Source: JBJHBY01 sp050485745 (lineage in GTDB: Bacteria; Pseudomonadota; Gammaproteobacteria; Pseudomonadales; CAMLJR01). From it: 13,761 bases of DNA. The position numbers were made by a program, and so were the translations under genes. Below the pieces are notes generated by a model. The model was not told where the DNA came from. It was given only the letters and a program-made list of their open reading frames with translations, and did not search any database. Below are positions 13,569 to 13,761 of this stretch, one piece after another. Within the stretch, counting starts at the first letter, position 1; each line of letters begins with the position of its first letter. Location of the stretch: the NCBI GenBank assembly GCA_050485745.1, contig JBJHBY010000079.1, positions 1 to 13,761 of the forward strand. Direction: 5' to 3'.

Positions 13569-13761
13569 ATGAGCGATGAACTGCTGCACAGCGTGCGCCA
13601 GGAACTGCTGGCGGCCATCGAGAGCGACCGACTGACTCTGCCGACCCTTCCCGAGGTCGCGCTGCAGGTGCGCGAAGCCACCCACGACCCCGATATCGAC
13701 GTTGCCCGGCTGGCCCGGGTCATCCAGAACGACACTGCACTGTCAGCGCGCATCATCAAGG
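13569..13761 (+). CDS. HDOD-domain protein, N-terminal fragment cut by the window edge
   Basis: The last 193 bases encode 64 residues, beginning MSDELLHSVRQELLAAIESD and running off the right edge without a stop. The stretch LPTLPEVALQVREATHDPDIDVARLARVIQNDTALSARIIK has the opening pattern of the HDOD domain (LP.LP.V...V.....D.......LA..I..DPALSA.ll): helix pairs before the degenerate HD site. HDOD proteins occur alone or fused to GGDEF, EAL or receiver domains and act in signalling, but the function of this one cannot be told from its first 64 residues. GGA lies about 12 bases upstream of the ATG, a weak site. It starts 52 bases after ygfZ and may be co-transcribed. Confidence 0.85.
   Translation, partial: MSDELLHSVRQELLAAIESDRLTLPTLPEVALQVREATHDPDIDVARLARVIQNDTALSARIIK

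Overview
The window is about 13.8 kb of GC-rich, almost fully coding chromosome from a gammaproteobacterium. The backbone is the classic order ygfZ / sdhE-ygfX / nadB / rpoE-rseA-rseB-rseC / lepA-lepB / (DUF4845) / rnc-era-recO, followed by cysM and relA. This order is shared with enterics and pseudomonads, and the protein sequences resemble Pseudomonas-type and other non-enteric gammaproteobacteria (the DUF4845 gene between lepB and rnc, a RelA N-terminus of the Pseudomonas type, an AlgU-like sigma factor). I cannot name the genus. A run of 10 Ns inside lepA shows it comes from a draft assembly.

Layout: on the minus strand, reading right to left, rpoE-rseA-rseB-rseC (envelope-stress sigma factor and its control proteins) is followed by lepA (EF4 translation factor), lepB (signal peptidase I), a DUF4845 membrane protein, rnc (RNase III), era (ribosome-assembly GTPase), recO (recombinational repair), cysM (cysteine synthase B) and the first 112 codons of relA (ppGpp synthetase), cut by the window edge. 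Many of these genes touch or overlap by 4 bases (rpoE/rseA, rseB/rseC, DUF4845/rnc, rnc/era), which suggests translational coupling. On the plus strand, nadB (L-aspartate oxidase) diverges from rpoE, and ygfZ (folate-binding Fe-S maintenance protein) diverges from sdhE-ygfX (succinate dehydrogenase flavinylation factor and its membrane partner). An HDOD-domain gene starts downstream of ygfZ and is cut by the right edge.

Regulation visible in the sequence: upstream of rpoE a good sigma-E-type promoter (GAACTT, 16-base spacer, TCTAT) sits close to the gene, and a second sigma-70-like promoter lies further up, back-to-back with a putative nadB promoter. This fits autoregulated sigma-E expression.

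Functionally this is housekeeping DNA: envelope stress, protein export, translation, RNA processing, NAD and cysteine synthesis, Fe-S/flavin maturation and the stringent response. There is no insertion sequence, CRISPR array, tRNA, rRNA, phage gene or recognisable defence system, and no intergenic space reaches 300 bases. I do not see an undescribed system. The points most worth a second look are an N-terminally extended four-helix LepB, the recO-cysM-relA junction (without pdxJ, acpS or rlmD), the divergent promoter regions with overlapping -10 elements, and a tandem 14-bp duplication at the nadB stop codon.
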